DNA of 64,000 bases from Massilia antarctica (GTDB lineage: Bacteria; Pseudomonadota; Gammaproteobacteria; Burkholderiales; Burkholderiaceae_D). Below, piece after piece: positions 56,406-64,000 of this stretch (the first letter of the stretch is position 1; the number at the start of each line of letters is the position of its first letter). Location of the stretch: positions 6,634,001 through 6,698,000 of the forward strand of contig NZ_CP065053.1 in the NCBI RefSeq assembly GCF_015689335.1, in the 5' to 3' direction. Position numbers and translations under genes: made by a program. Below the pieces are notes generated by a model. It made no database searches. It saw only the letters and a program-made list of their open reading frames with translations, and was not told the origin of the DNA.

Positions 56406-57797
56406 TCAGGGCGGCGCGGGCGGCGCGCCGGCAGTGGCGATGCCCAGTTCCCTGGAAAAAACGCTGCCCATGCGCCAGGCGCCCCCCGGGCCATCGCGCA
56501 CAACGGTAAAATCGCCTTCGTGCACCTTGGTTCCGCCAAACACCACGCTCACCGGATCGTTGTGCTCGACCATCAGGCGGCAGCTGAAGCTGTTCCCGGA
56601 GCCAAGATCGCGGCACGGCGCCAGCGGCTCGATATCGACGATCCGGCGTACATGCTCGGGTTCGGGATCCTCCTCGGCATACCGCACCTTACGGTCCACC
56701 GTGCGCCGGAGCTGGGCGATCATCAGCGGATCGAGCTTGCCCTCGGTGATCTGGTCGGCTGCGGCGTCGAAGGCCTTGCGCAGCGCGGCGCGGCCGATCG
56801 GGTCGGCCCGGTGGATGAACCTGCCCCCGGCGTCGAGATGGCCGTAGCGCGCCTGAACCATCGACGCAGCCGCGGCGTTGAGGACAATGCGCCCGGTAAC
56901 GGCGTCGCGCGCGAGGATATATGCATGGACCTGGGCGCGATCGCCTCCGCTCAGACGGGCGAAGCAGCCGCGGATGCCGGTTTCGCTGGCAAAACCGACC
57001 TCAACGTAGCGGTCCAGCGCGGGCTTCGGCAGCGGCCGTCCGCGCGCCATGGCGATCGACATGCCATCGTGGGCCGGCAAGGACGTGGCCATCGCAGTAT
57101 TGATGGTGCGCACGATGCCGGCGTCGTCGCATGTCGGCACTGACGCCGGGGCCGGTTCCGGCTGAGGCTGCGGCGCCAGCCGGGCCGAAATCCACATGGC
57201 GACGCCAGCTGCCAGCACCAGCGCGCCCAGCCAGCGCCAGCGCACCCGGGCAGATGCCTCGCGCGCGGCTGCGCCATGCTCGTCGAGCAGCATATCGGCC
57301 TCGGCGATGATCGCCGCGCGCCGCGCGCTGCCCCCTTCGACGGCGCGAATCTCGTCGAGCCGTTCGGGCGTCATCTCCGCTTCAAGCACCATCCAGGCCA
57401 GCGCCGCGGCCGGGGAATCGATTACTTCATCTTCCATCACAACGACGAGGGCGTCCTCGCATTCGTCCCCGGTGATGATCCCTTCGGCCACCAAGGTGTG
57501 GAAACAGTCGTGGCTGGCGCGCGCCTCCAGCACCAGCAGCTTGTGCTGCGCGCGCGCGATCAGCGGCAGATACTGGTGGCCGGCGCCGTCTTCAACGATC
57601 CGTGCCCGGCCCGCCTCAAGGCTTGCCTTGGACAAGAGGCCGCGCCCCACCAGCCACACCACATAGTCGTCCAGCGCCAGGTAGCCGAACAGCTCGGCGC
57701 GGTCCGGATGCGCCAGGACGCGTTTGTAGTCGCTGGCGTCGACGATGCCGAGTTCTTGCAAGACCGAAAAGGGACTGGGCGTGGAATTAAAGGACAT
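56406..57797 (-). CDS. Hypothetical single-span protein, 463 aa
   Basis: No family recognised. Residues 1-180 are soluble and acidic (LAEGIITGDECEDALVVVMEDEVIDSPAAALAWMVLEAE). A single span at about 187-207 (WLGALVLAAGVAMWISARL) is followed by a proline-rich linker (PQPQPEPAPASVP) and a C-terminal domain outside the membrane with four cysteines (TCDDA, GCFARL, PCRDL, SCRLM). The C-terminal part reads like an exported binding or sensor domain. The gene is GC-rich as its right-hand neighbours are. It converges with the ABM remnant. Confidence 0.72.
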   Translation of the reverse strand: MSFNSTPSPFSVLQELGIVDASDYKRVLAHPDRAELFGYLALDDYVVWLVGRGLLSKASLEAGRARIVEDGAGHQYLPLIARAQHKLLVLEARASHDCFHTLVAEGIITGDECEDALVVVMEDEVIDSPAAALAWMVLEAEMTPERLDEIRAVEGGSARRAAIIAEADMLLDEHGAAAREASARVRWRWLGALVLAAGVAMWISARLAPQPQPEPAPASVPTCDDAGIVRTINTAMATSLPAHDGMSIAMARGRPLPKPALDRYVEVGFASETGIRGCFARLSGGDRAQVHAYILARDAVTGRIVLNAAAASMVQARYGHLDAGGRFIHRADPIGRAALRKAFDAAADQITEGKLDPLMIAQLRRTVDRKVRYAEEDPEPEHVRRIVDIEPLAPCRDLGSGNSFSCRLMVEHNDPVSVVFGGTKVHEGDFTVVRDGPGGAWRMGSVFSRELGIATAGAPPAPP

Positions 57798-57886
57798 GGA
57801 GAGCCCGCCCGGTTTCCGATTGCCCGTTCTTCAACATGTCAGGCCGGTGGGGGAAAATGATTTCCCCGTCGCGCAGCGCCTTGCCC

Positions 57887-58657
57887 TCACGGCTGGCCGC
57901 GCGCCTTGAGGATATGGCGCGCGATGCCGCGCAGGATGTTGACTTCCTCGGTTTCGAGCTGGGTGCGCGAGAACAGGCGCTTCAGGCGCGGCATGAGTTT
58001 CTTGGGATTGTCGGCGTCGAGAAAGTCGATCGCCACCAGCGCCTGCTCCAGATGCGCGTACATGCCCTCGACCTGGTCCAGGCTGGCGGAGTCGCCATGA
58101 AAGCCAATCGGGCTCGGGGCCGGCGCCGCGCTCTCGCTATCCATGCCGGCCACCCGGCATTCATAGGCCAGCACCTGGGCCGCCTGCGCCAGGTTGAGCG
58201 AGGAATAGTCGGGATTGGCCGGAATATTGATCAGCACATTGCACTGCTCGACGATCTGGTTCGGCAGGCCGAAGCGCTCGTTGCCGAAAACGAGCGCGGC
58301 CGACAAGTCGCCCTGCCCCGCCACATGGCCGGCGAACTCGCGCGGACCGAGGACCGGCGGCGAAAATTCGCGCAGGCGCGCCGACACCGCGGCGGCGAAA
58401 TTGCAGCCTTCGAGCGCCTCGCCGATGCTGCCGACGATGCGCGCCCCTTCCAGGACATCCTGGGCGCCGCTGGCGAAGGCCACCGCTTCGGGGTCGGCCA
58501 CGGCGTCGGGAAAACGCGGATTGACCAGCACCAGGTCGGTAAATCCCATGGTTTTGATGGCGCGGGCGACGGCGCCGATATTGCCGGCGCGGCTGGTCTC
58601 GACCAGCACAAACCGGAGGCGTTTGAAAACAGACGTGTTGATTTCGGGCGTGTTCAT
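57887..58657 (-). CDS. trmJ: tRNA (cytidine/uridine-2'-O)-methyltransferase TrmJ
   Basis: A 256-residue SPOUT methyltransferase that 2'-O-methylates position 32 of tRNA anticodon loops. FVLVETSRAGNIGAVARAIKTMGFTDLVLVNPR (near 16-48), LVFGNERFGLPNQIVEQCNVLINIPANPDYSSLNLAQAAQVLAYE (near 120-165) form the SAM-binding knot. The C-terminal extension RLKRLFSRTQLETEEVNILRGIARHI is TrmJ-specific. The start at 58657 gives the family N-terminus. It diverges from suhB, as in many betaproteobacteria. Confidence 0.95.
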   Translation of the reverse strand: MNTPEINTSVFKRLRFVLVETSRAGNIGAVARAIKTMGFTDLVLVNPRFPDAVADPEAVAFASGAQDVLEGARIVGSIGEALEGCNFAAAVSARLREFSPPVLGPREFAGHVAGQGDLSAALVFGNERFGLPNQIVEQCNVLINIPANPDYSSLNLAQAAQVLAYECRVAGMDSESAAPAPSPIGFHGDSASLDQVEGMYAHLEQALVAIDFLDADNPKKLMPRLKRLFSRTQLETEEVNILRGIARHILKARGQP

Positions 58658-58825
58658 TTAAAATAGCGCTATCGCGCAGTAGCGGATCATTAAAACAGGG
58701 CTGACAAGCCCGCGATTTTAACCAGTTCGCCGCCGCACCGCTCTTTAATTCATTCTTGTTCACTACCGTACGCTGCGCCCAAGGGGGCGCCGTGGGCGTT
58801 AGCGTTCTTTTAACGGAAGCTCTAC

Positions 58826-59614
58826 ATGCACCCAATGCTCAATACGGCGATCAAGGCAGCTCGCCGCGCCGCCACCGTGATCCAGCGCGCGTCCTTCGAC
58901 GTCGACCGCATCAGTGTTACTGAAAAACAACACAACGATTTCGTCACCGATGTCGACCAGGCGGCCGAACAGGCGATCATCGAAACCTTGCTCAAAGCCT
59001 ATCCCGACCATGCGATCCTGGCCGAGGAATCGGGTGCATCCGCCAATCTGAACGACGAGAGCGAATTCGCCTGGATCATCGACCCGATCGATGGCACCAC
59101 CAATTTCATGCACGGCTACCCCAACTATTGCGTCTCGATCGCGCTGGCCCAGCGCGGCATCGTCACCCAGGCCGTCATCTACGATCCGGTGCGTAACGAC
59201 CTGTACACCGCCTCCAAGGGCGCCGGCGCCTACCTGAACGACAAGCGTATCCGGGTCACCAAGCACGACCGCCTGGCCAACACCCTGCTGTGCTCGGGTC
59301 ACGGCGCCGGTCCGCGCGCATTGGCCGACTACATGAAGATGTACGGCGTCGTCGCCGAGCGTTGCCAGGCCGTGCGCAGCGCCGGTTCGGCCGCGCTGGA
59401 ACTGGCCAACGTGGCCGCCGGCCGCAGCGATGGCTTCTATGAAAAGGGCTTGAAAGCCTGGGATATCGCCGCCGGCTCCCTGCTGGTGACGGAAGCGGGC
59501 GGCATCTGCGGCGAGTTCAACGGCGAGTCCGCCTACCTGCACAAGGGCGATATCATCGCCGCCAGCCCCAAGGTGTTTGGCCAGATGGTCACCTTGTTGG
59601 CGCCTTTCGCGTAA
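58826..59614 (+). CDS. suhB: Inositol monophosphatase SuhB
   Basis: A 262-residue Mg-dependent phosphatase that hydrolyses inositol-1-phosphate and also associates with rRNA antitermination in proteobacteria. Metal site motifs are EESG near 68, [17 protein letters not shown] near 84 and the second motif [15 protein letters not shown] near 211. [27 protein letters not shown] is conserved. It has its own promoter gap opposite trmJ and a hairpin after the stop. Confidence 0.95.
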   Translation: MHPMLNTAIKAARRAATVIQRASFDVDRISVTEKQHNDFVTDVDQAAEQAIIETLLKAYPDHAILAEESGASANLNDESEFAWIIDPIDGTTNFMHGYPNYCVSIALAQRGIVTQAVIYDPVRNDLYTASKGAGAYLNDKRIRVTKHDRLANTLLCSGHGAGPRALADYMKMYGVVAERCQAVRSAGSAALELANVAAGRSDGFYEKGLKAWDIAAGSLLVTEAGGICGEFNGESAYLHKGDIIAASPKVFGQMVTLLAPFA

Positions 59615-59635
59615 AATACGCCACTAAGCTGTACT

Positions 59636-59655
59636 GGAGGCCTTGTCCGGCCTCC
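59636..59655 (+). terminator. Terminator after suhB
   Basis: GGAGGCC, TTGTCC, GGCCTCC: a perfect 7-bp stem 22 bp after the suhB stop, followed by GCTTTCC. It fits a short intrinsic terminator, though the T run is only three long. Confidence 0.6.
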
Positions 59656-59752
59656 GCTTTCCCTCCGCCAGGCTTAACAAGCCGCACGTGAAATTTCCAC
59701 AGCGAAACTGATTTCTGTTAAATTCAGCATCGCTGTGTATGCTGCAATGTCG

Positions 59753-59782
59753 GGTGGCACCGTTTCCAGTGCCTTTGCCACC
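59753..59782 (+). promoter_or_regulatory. Leader hairpin candidate before rhlE
   Basis: GGTGGCA (59753-59759) can pair with TGCCACC (59776-59782), followed by ACGATTTT. It lies in the 246-bp gap before rhlE, about 80 bp from the ATG. It might be an attenuator or just a structured leader as found before cold-inducible helicase genes. Confidence 0.3.
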
Positions 59783-59860
59783 ACGATTTTCTAATATTGA
59801 TTGCCTGCGACTGGCGCTTTCTGCAATGAGCGACGGGCCGATCTCCACCATAAAGTTATC

Positions 59861-61243
59861 ATGTCATTTTCTAAACTCGGCCTGTCCGATGCTATCGTTC
59901 GTGCCGTAACCGAACACGGTTACACCGTCCCGACCCCGATCCAGACCCAGGCGATCCCCGCCGTGCTGAACGGCGGCGACCTGCTGGCGGGCGCACAAAC
60001 CGGCACCGGCAAGACCGCCGGCTTTACCCTGCCGATCCTGAACCGCCTGTCGACCGATGCGGTTGGCGCGGCCCTGGCCAGCAAGACCTCGCCGCGCTCG
60101 GTACGCGCGCTGATCCTGACCCCGACCCGCGAACTGGCGGCCCAGGTCGAGGAAAGCGTGCGCGTGTACGGCAAGTACACCCAGCTCAATTCGGCCGTCA
60201 TCTTCGGTGGCGTCGGCATCAATCCGCAGATCAAGCAGCTCAAGCACGGCGTCGACATCCTGGTGGCCACCCCCGGCCGCCTGCTGGACCACATGGAACA
60301 GCGCACGGTCGACCTGTCGAAGGTCGAAATCCTGATCCTGGACGAAGCCGACCGCATGCTCGACATGGGTTTCATCCGCGACATCAAGAAAGTGCTGGCG
60401 GCCCTGCCGGCCAAGCGCCAGAACCTGCTGTTCTCGGCCACCTTCTCGGAAGAGATCAAGGCCCTGGCCGATGGCTTGCTCAACAAGCCAGCCATGATCG
60501 AAGTGGCGCGCCGCAATTCAACGGTCGAAGTCATCGCCCAGAAGATCCACCCGGTCGACCGCGACAAGAAACACCCGATGCTGTCGCACCTGATCAAGTC
60601 GAACAAATGGACGCAAGTGCTGGTCTTTACCCGCACCAAGCATGGCGCCAACAAGCTGGTCGAACAGCTCGGCGCCGACGGCATCGGCGCGATGGCGATC
60701 CACGGCAACAAGAGCCAGTCGGCGCGCACCAAGGCGCTGTCGGAATTCAAGGATGGCGCCCTGCAAGTGCTGGTCGCCACCGACATCGCCGCGCGCGGTA
60801 TCGATATCGACCAGTTGCCGCACGTGGTCAACTACGATCTGCCGAACATTCCTGAAGACTATGTGCACCGTATCGGCCGCACCGGCCGCGCCGGCGCCAC
60901 CGGCGAAGCCGTGTCCCTGGTCTGCGTGGACGAGCACGACATGCTCAAGGATATCGAGAAGCTGATCAAGCAGACCCTGCCGCGCCAGATCATCGCCGGT
61001 TTCGAGCCGGACCCGAACGCGCGCGCACAGCCTGTGCAATTGCGCAGCGGTGCGCCAGGCCACGGCGGCCGCGGCGGCCGTTCCGGCGGCGGCCAGGTGG
61101 TCAAGGTCGGCGGCGGCGGTGGCCGTGCGCCGGCCAAGCCACGCAGCGCCGGTGGTGCTGGCGGCGGCGGTGGTGGTGGTACGGCTGGCGCGCGCGGTCC
61201 GCGCCCGGCCGCACCGCATCGTTCGGGCGGCCGCGGCCGCTAA
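59861..61243 (+). CDS. rhlE: DEAD-box RNA helicase RhlE
   Basis: A 460-residue ATP-dependent RNA helicase. Motifs in order: Q motif [14 protein letters not shown], motif [34 protein letters not shown] ([13 protein letters not shown]), SAT ([11 protein letters not shown]), [35 protein letters not shown] and [10 protein letters not shown]. The C-terminal 80 residues are Gly/Arg/Ala-rich ([12 protein letters not shown]) and bind RNA nonspecifically. The ATG at 59861 gives the family start MSFSKLGLS. Roles include ribosome maturation and RNA decay, often cold-responsive. Confidence 0.95.
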   Translation: MSFSKLGLSDAIVRAVTEHGYTVPTPIQTQAIPAVLNGGDLLAGAQTGTGKTAGFTLPILNRLSTDAVGAALASKTSPRSVRALILTPTRELAAQVEESVRVYGKYTQLNSAVIFGGVGINPQIKQLKHGVDILVATPGRLLDHMEQRTVDLSKVEILILDEADRMLDMGFIRDIKKVLAALPAKRQNLLFSATFSEEIKALADGLLNKPAMIEVARRNSTVEVIAQKIHPVDRDKKHPMLSHLIKSNKWTQVLVFTRTKHGANKLVEQLGADGIGAMAIHGNKSQSARTKALSEFKDGALQVLVATDIAARGIDIDQLPHVVNYDLPNIPEDYVHRIGRTGRAGATGEAVSLVCVDEHDMLKDIEKLIKQTLPRQIIAGFEPDPNARAQPVQLRSGAPGHGGRGGRSGGGQVVKVGGGGGRAPAKPRSAGGAGGGGGGGTAGARGPRPAAPHRSGGRGR

Positions 61244-61265
61244 GCAAGTCCGGCTCACGCCGTAG

Positions 61266-61325
61266 CGCGTGGCCACCGATTCGCCCATCCGCAACGATGG
61301 GCGAAAATAAGTGGCCACGCGTTTT
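61266..61325 (+). terminator. Large two-level terminator after rhlE
   Basis: The outer arms CGCGTGGCCAC (61266-61276) and GTGGCCACGCG (61311-61321) enclose inner arms TTCGCCCAT (61280-61288) and ATGGGCGAA (61297-61305), followed by TTTT. That is a very stable 11-bp plus 9-bp nested structure with a T run; an efficient intrinsic terminator. Confidence 0.85.
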
Positions 61326-61383
61326 AAAAGCCTATATACTTGCATACTCAAGCATCAGTACCGTATTTCTAAAGGATAACGCA

Positions 61384-61830
61384 ATGAACGAATTGAATTC
61401 CCACGCCGAACTCTGCCTGCGCATGGCGCGCGCCAACGCGGCCCTGCTGCGCCGCTTCGACAATTCGCTGGGCGGGCATCACGGCATCAGCTTTTCCGAC
61501 TTCCAGATCCTCAACCACCTGAGCCGTGCCCCGGGCGGGCGCCTGCGCCGGGTCGACCTGGCCGAACGGCTGGGGCTGACCGCATCCGGCATCACGCGCA
61601 GCCTGCTGCCGCTGGAGAAAATCGGCCTGGTTACGCGCGAAGCCGATCCGCGCGATGCCAGGGTTGGCTTTGCCGTGATCACCGCGACGGGCAAGGAACT
61701 GGCGCTCAATGCCAGCGATGTCGTCGACCTGATCAGCCGCGAAGCGCTGCGCCCCTTCGCGCCGGACCAGCTTGAAGCGATGTCGTCCATCCTGGGACAG
61801 ATCGCCGGCATCAACCTGAGCAACAGCTAA
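61384..61830 (+). CDS. MarR-family transcriptional regulator
   Basis: A 148-residue regulator. Winged helix-turn-helix: ISFSDFQILNHLSRAPGGRLRRVDLAERLGLTASGITRSLLPLEKIGLVTREADPRDARVGFAVIT (near residues 35-102), with the recognition helix SGITRSL and the wing DPRDAR. The start at 61384 excludes an upstream frame with no conserved content. The MFS transporter starts 5 bp after its stop, so it probably controls that transporter. A weak repeat, CTTGCATACTCAAG, near 61339 could be its site. Confidence 0.92.
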   Translation: MNELNSHAELCLRMARANAALLRRFDNSLGGHHGISFSDFQILNHLSRAPGGRLRRVDLAERLGLTASGITRSLLPLEKIGLVTREADPRDARVGFAVITATGKELALNASDVVDLISREALRPFAPDQLEAMSSILGQIAGINLSNS

Positions 61831-61835
61831 GCGCC

Positions 61836-63137
61836 ATGGACAATCCACGACAAACGCGCACGGCCCTGCTGCGCGACCCGGATTTCCGCTGGATGATGGG
61901 CGGCGCCATCATTTCAGCGCTGGGCGACCAGTTCACCATCATCGCCCTGCCCTGGCTGGTGCTGGTGAGCACGGGCGACCCGTTCAAGATGGGCCTGGTG
62001 ATCGCCCTGATGAGCGTGCCGCGCGCGATTTTCATTTTGCTCGGCGGCGCCCTGGTCGACCGCTATTCGCCCAAGTCGATGCTGATGATCAGCAAATACG
62101 TCAACACCGTGCTGCTGGCGCTGCTGGCCGGGATGGTGTTTACCGGGCACGTGAGCTTGGGCGCGATCAGCATGCTGGCGCTGGCGATCGGCTTCGCCTC
62201 GGCCTTCAGCATCCCGGCCGGCACCTCGATGCTGCCGAACGTGGTGGCGCCGGCCCAGCTGCCGATGGCCAACGGCATGATGATGGGCGTACGCCAGGTC
62301 ACCATGCTGGCCGGGCCGCTGCTGGCCGGCCTCTTGATGGCGCTGTTCGGCGACGGCAGCGGCCATGCGGCCGGCAGTGCGGCCGGCGCGGGCGCGGCCG
62401 GCGTCGGCATCGCCTTCGCCGTCGACAGCGCCAGCTTCTTGCTGTCGGCCTGGACCCTGTCGAAAGTAAAGCTGGCGCATGCGCCGCCGAAAGCGGCGCC
62501 GCAAGCAGTGCTGCGCGCGGTCGGCGCCGGCCTCGCCATGGTCTGGAACGACACGGCGCTGCGCACCTGCATGCTGTACTGGGGCCTGTGCTCGTTCGTG
62601 GTGGGCGGCACCATGCAAGTGGCGCTGCCGGTGCTGGCCAGCACGGTACTGCACGGCGCCTCGGCGCTGGGCCTGGTCATGGGCGTGCACGGGGCCGGCA
62701 GCCTGGCCGGGATGGCGCTCAGCGGCGTGCTGGGCAAGTTCCGGGTGCGTAACTTCGGCACCACGGTGCTGCTGGGCGATGTGCTGGTCGGCCTGTTGCT
62801 GATACCGCTGGGACTGGTGGCGGCGAGCTGGCAGGCGGCCGCCCTGATGCTGGCGATCGGCGTGCTCGGCGGGTTCATGCAAGTGGCCGTGTTCAGCTGG
62901 CTGCAGCAGCGCGTGCCGCGCGCCATGCTGGGGCGGGCGATGAGCATCTCCATGTTCATCTTCATGGGCGTGGCCCCGCTGTCGGCGGCGCTGACGGGCT
63001 ATCTGCTGCAACAGCTCACCTTGGCGCAGCTGTTCGGCGCAGCCGGTTTGTTCCTGATGGGGACGGCGCTGCTGGCCTGGCTGCTCACGCCGATGAGCAC
63101 CGTGGCCGACGGCCCGCCACCGCCGGCGCAAGCCTGA
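61836..63137 (+). CDS. MFS transporter (MarR-linked exporter)
   Basis: A 433-residue transporter with twelve helices, in the MFS_3/enterobactin-exporter-like group: LLRDPDFRWMMGGAIISALGDQFTIIALPWLVLVSTGDPFKMGLVIALMSVPRAIFILLGGALVDR near the N-terminus. The loops are short, and an Ala/Gly-rich insert at about 175-190 is variable. It most likely exports a drug or metabolite. It shares a transcript with the MarR gene, which would repress it until ligand appears. The end of the protein (DGPPPPAQA) is disordered. Confidence 0.92.
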   Translation: MDNPRQTRTALLRDPDFRWMMGGAIISALGDQFTIIALPWLVLVSTGDPFKMGLVIALMSVPRAIFILLGGALVDRYSPKSMLMISKYVNTVLLALLAGMVFTGHVSLGAISMLALAIGFASAFSIPAGTSMLPNVVAPAQLPMANGMMMGVRQVTMLAGPLLAGLLMALFGDGSGHAAGSAAGAGAAGVGIAFAVDSASFLLSAWTLSKVKLAHAPPKAAPQAVLRAVGAGLAMVWNDTALRTCMLYWGLCSFVVGGTMQVALPVLASTVLHGASALGLVMGVHGAGSLAGMALSGVLGKFRVRNFGTTVLLGDVLVGLLLIPLGLVAASWQAAALMLAIGVLGGFMQVAVFSWLQQRVPRAMLGRAMSISMFIFMGVAPLSAALTGYLLQQLTLAQLFGAAGLFLMGTALLAWLLTPMSTVADGPPPPAQA

Positions 63138-63279
63138 TACCGCTGGCTTGGCACCACCCCCATTTTTACAACACTATAAATAAAAATAGCAGACTCAATC
63201 GCGCTTACATGCTTTGGCGTTATAGTTTTCAGACACGAAATTTAACCGTATTCTCATTTTTGTGTCGGATACATGCACT

Positions 63280-64000
63280 ATGGAAATTACCGGCTCCACC
63301 GTCATACTCCAGCCTGGCATCTACATCCTGCGCCATCCCACCGGGAACAAGGCCGCGCTGAGCATCGCGCGCGCCCCCGGCACCCCCGCCACGCAGGGCA
63401 GGATGGAGCTGCTCAGCACCGCGGGCACCCACGGCAGCGTGCTGCGCGACGGCGCCGACTGCATCGTGCTGCACATCAGCGACGCTCCCGTCACCTTGCT
63501 CGTCAGCGCCTTCCTGGAAAACAAAAATGCCCCCGTTCCGGCATTGCGTGTCGACCAGATCGCGCTCGAGCGTGGATCGGTGCCGCCACCGATGCGGGCA
63601 CCCGCCGACGCGGCCCCGTCCACGCCGGCGCACGCCGCGCCGATCGCCATCGGCGCCCAGGGCATTAGCCTCATCGGTCACGTCGAGCGCCATGGCGACG
63701 TCATGGCGCCCCCCGGCGCCCTGCTCGGCGACCCGGACAGCCTGCTGCGGCTGGAAGGCTTCCAGGTCATGTGGCCCGACCGTCCGCACGGAGTCGACCT
63801 CGCGTACAGCATTGCGGTCGAAGGCGGCGGCGTGCTGCCAATGGTCAAGAGCGGCAAGTTCTGCGGCACCCGTAACGAGGCCAGGCGCATCATCGAAGTG
63901 AGCTTCGCCCTGATCGGACCGGCCGCCAGCCAATGGCGCCTGGAAGGGACTGCCCACTTCAGCGGCGGCTACCAGGTGCCGGTGCAGGCGGCCGTTCCGC
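63280..64000 (+). CDS. Hypothetical protein, 3' partial, ChW-repeat-like C-terminal part
   Basis: The frame is open from ATG 63280 to the window end (240 codons) without a stop. It starts MEITGSTVILQPGIYILRHP, has a Pro/Ala-rich linker near residues 108-125, and then HVERHGDVMAPPGALLGDPDSLLRLEGFQVMWPDRP. The segment AYSIAVEGGGVLPMVKSGKFCGTRNEARRIIEVSFALIG resembles the pattern of ChW repeats (Y..HV...GW...V..G..GT.G...R.E....L), which are found in cell-surface proteins, but this is a weak pattern match. No signal peptide is seen. The function is unknown. It is 142 bp after the MFS stop, in an AT-rich gap. Confidence 0.65.
   Translation, partial: MEITGSTVILQPGIYILRHPTGNKAALSIARAPGTPATQGRMELLSTAGTHGSVLRDGADCIVLHISDAPVTLLVSAFLENKNAPVPALRVDQIALERGSVPPPMRAPADAAPSTPAHAAPIAIGAQGISLIGHVERHGDVMAPPGALLGDPDSLLRLEGFQVMWPDRPHGVDLAYSIAVEGGGVLPMVKSGKFCGTRNEARRIIEVSFALIGPAASQWRLEGTAHFSGGYQVPVQAAVP

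Noticed and set aside
58670..58825. Possible tRNA or small RNA between trmJ and suhB
   Set aside because: Short GC-rich dyads are present, but no cloverleaf or conserved tRNA loop sequence could be found.

Overview
The window looks like one contig piece from a GC-rich betaproteobacterium, most like the Oxalobacteraceae (Massilia, Telluria, Duganella, Janthinobacterium). This is inferred from gene content and codon use, not from a database match. Supporting signs are two phasin-type genes (polyhydroxyalkanoate granules), a PEP-CTERM protein, a CydP-CydA-CydB-CydX bd oxidase operon, rhlE, suhB and trmJ, and many large c-di-GMP signalling proteins. No rRNA, tRNA, CRISPR array, integrase or intact insertion sequence was seen.

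Left part (1-16150). The window opens inside the last module of a nonribosomal peptide synthetase, followed by translationally coupled genes for a siderophore-interacting reductase and EntA, so it is the end of a catecholate siderophore operon. A lower-GC patch (about 3383-4548) with an unknown gene abuts a truncated rlmI. Next come a TetR regulator with a perfect 20-bp palindrome at its promoter and an alpha/beta hydrolase, a head GIN-domain protein, and a four-gene copper operon on the minus strand (DUF2946, PCu(A)C chaperone, YcnI-like protein, TonB receptor). A PEP-CTERM protein faces a radical SAM enzyme whose upstream neighbour is a cysteine-free 213-residue protein. This pair is the best candidate in the window for an undescribed modification system. 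yaeQ and purU follow.

Middle part (16150-47650). A quinone-oxidoreductase-like enzyme is followed by a stress-type module (short phasin, hemerythrin, KGG protein) with two ECF-sigma-like promoters, a hydrolase, a nucleotidyltransferase and the GbsR-CydP-CydABX operon. Then come a YgjP-like metallopeptidase, a GH43 arabinanase with a ricin-type lectin domain, and a porin / small periplasmic binding protein / Cache-GGDEF-EAL operon. A TetR-LOG-EamA operon, a PhaF-like phasin, a HEAT-like exported protein and a lipoprotein come next. After these are a three-gene signalling operon (REC-REC-GAF-PAS-GGDEF-EAL-REC protein, GAF histidine kinase, secreted protein) and a GMC oxidoreductase operon with a Tat-type small subunit and a lipase-like hydrolase.

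Right part (47980-64000). A five-gene plus-strand cluster encodes a CDP-alcohol phosphotransferase, a hydrolase/methyltransferase fusion, a PAP2/dual-specificity phosphatase fusion, a membrane protein and a FFLEELY-type protein, and looks like phospholipid head-group synthesis. It is followed by a low-GC accessory stretch (about 53200-56100) with a frameshifted Tle1-like lipase, small ORFs, a seven-bladed propeller lectin-like gene and a broken monooxygenase. The housekeeping tail is trmJ, suhB, rhlE and a MarR-MFS pair, and the window ends inside an unknown gene.
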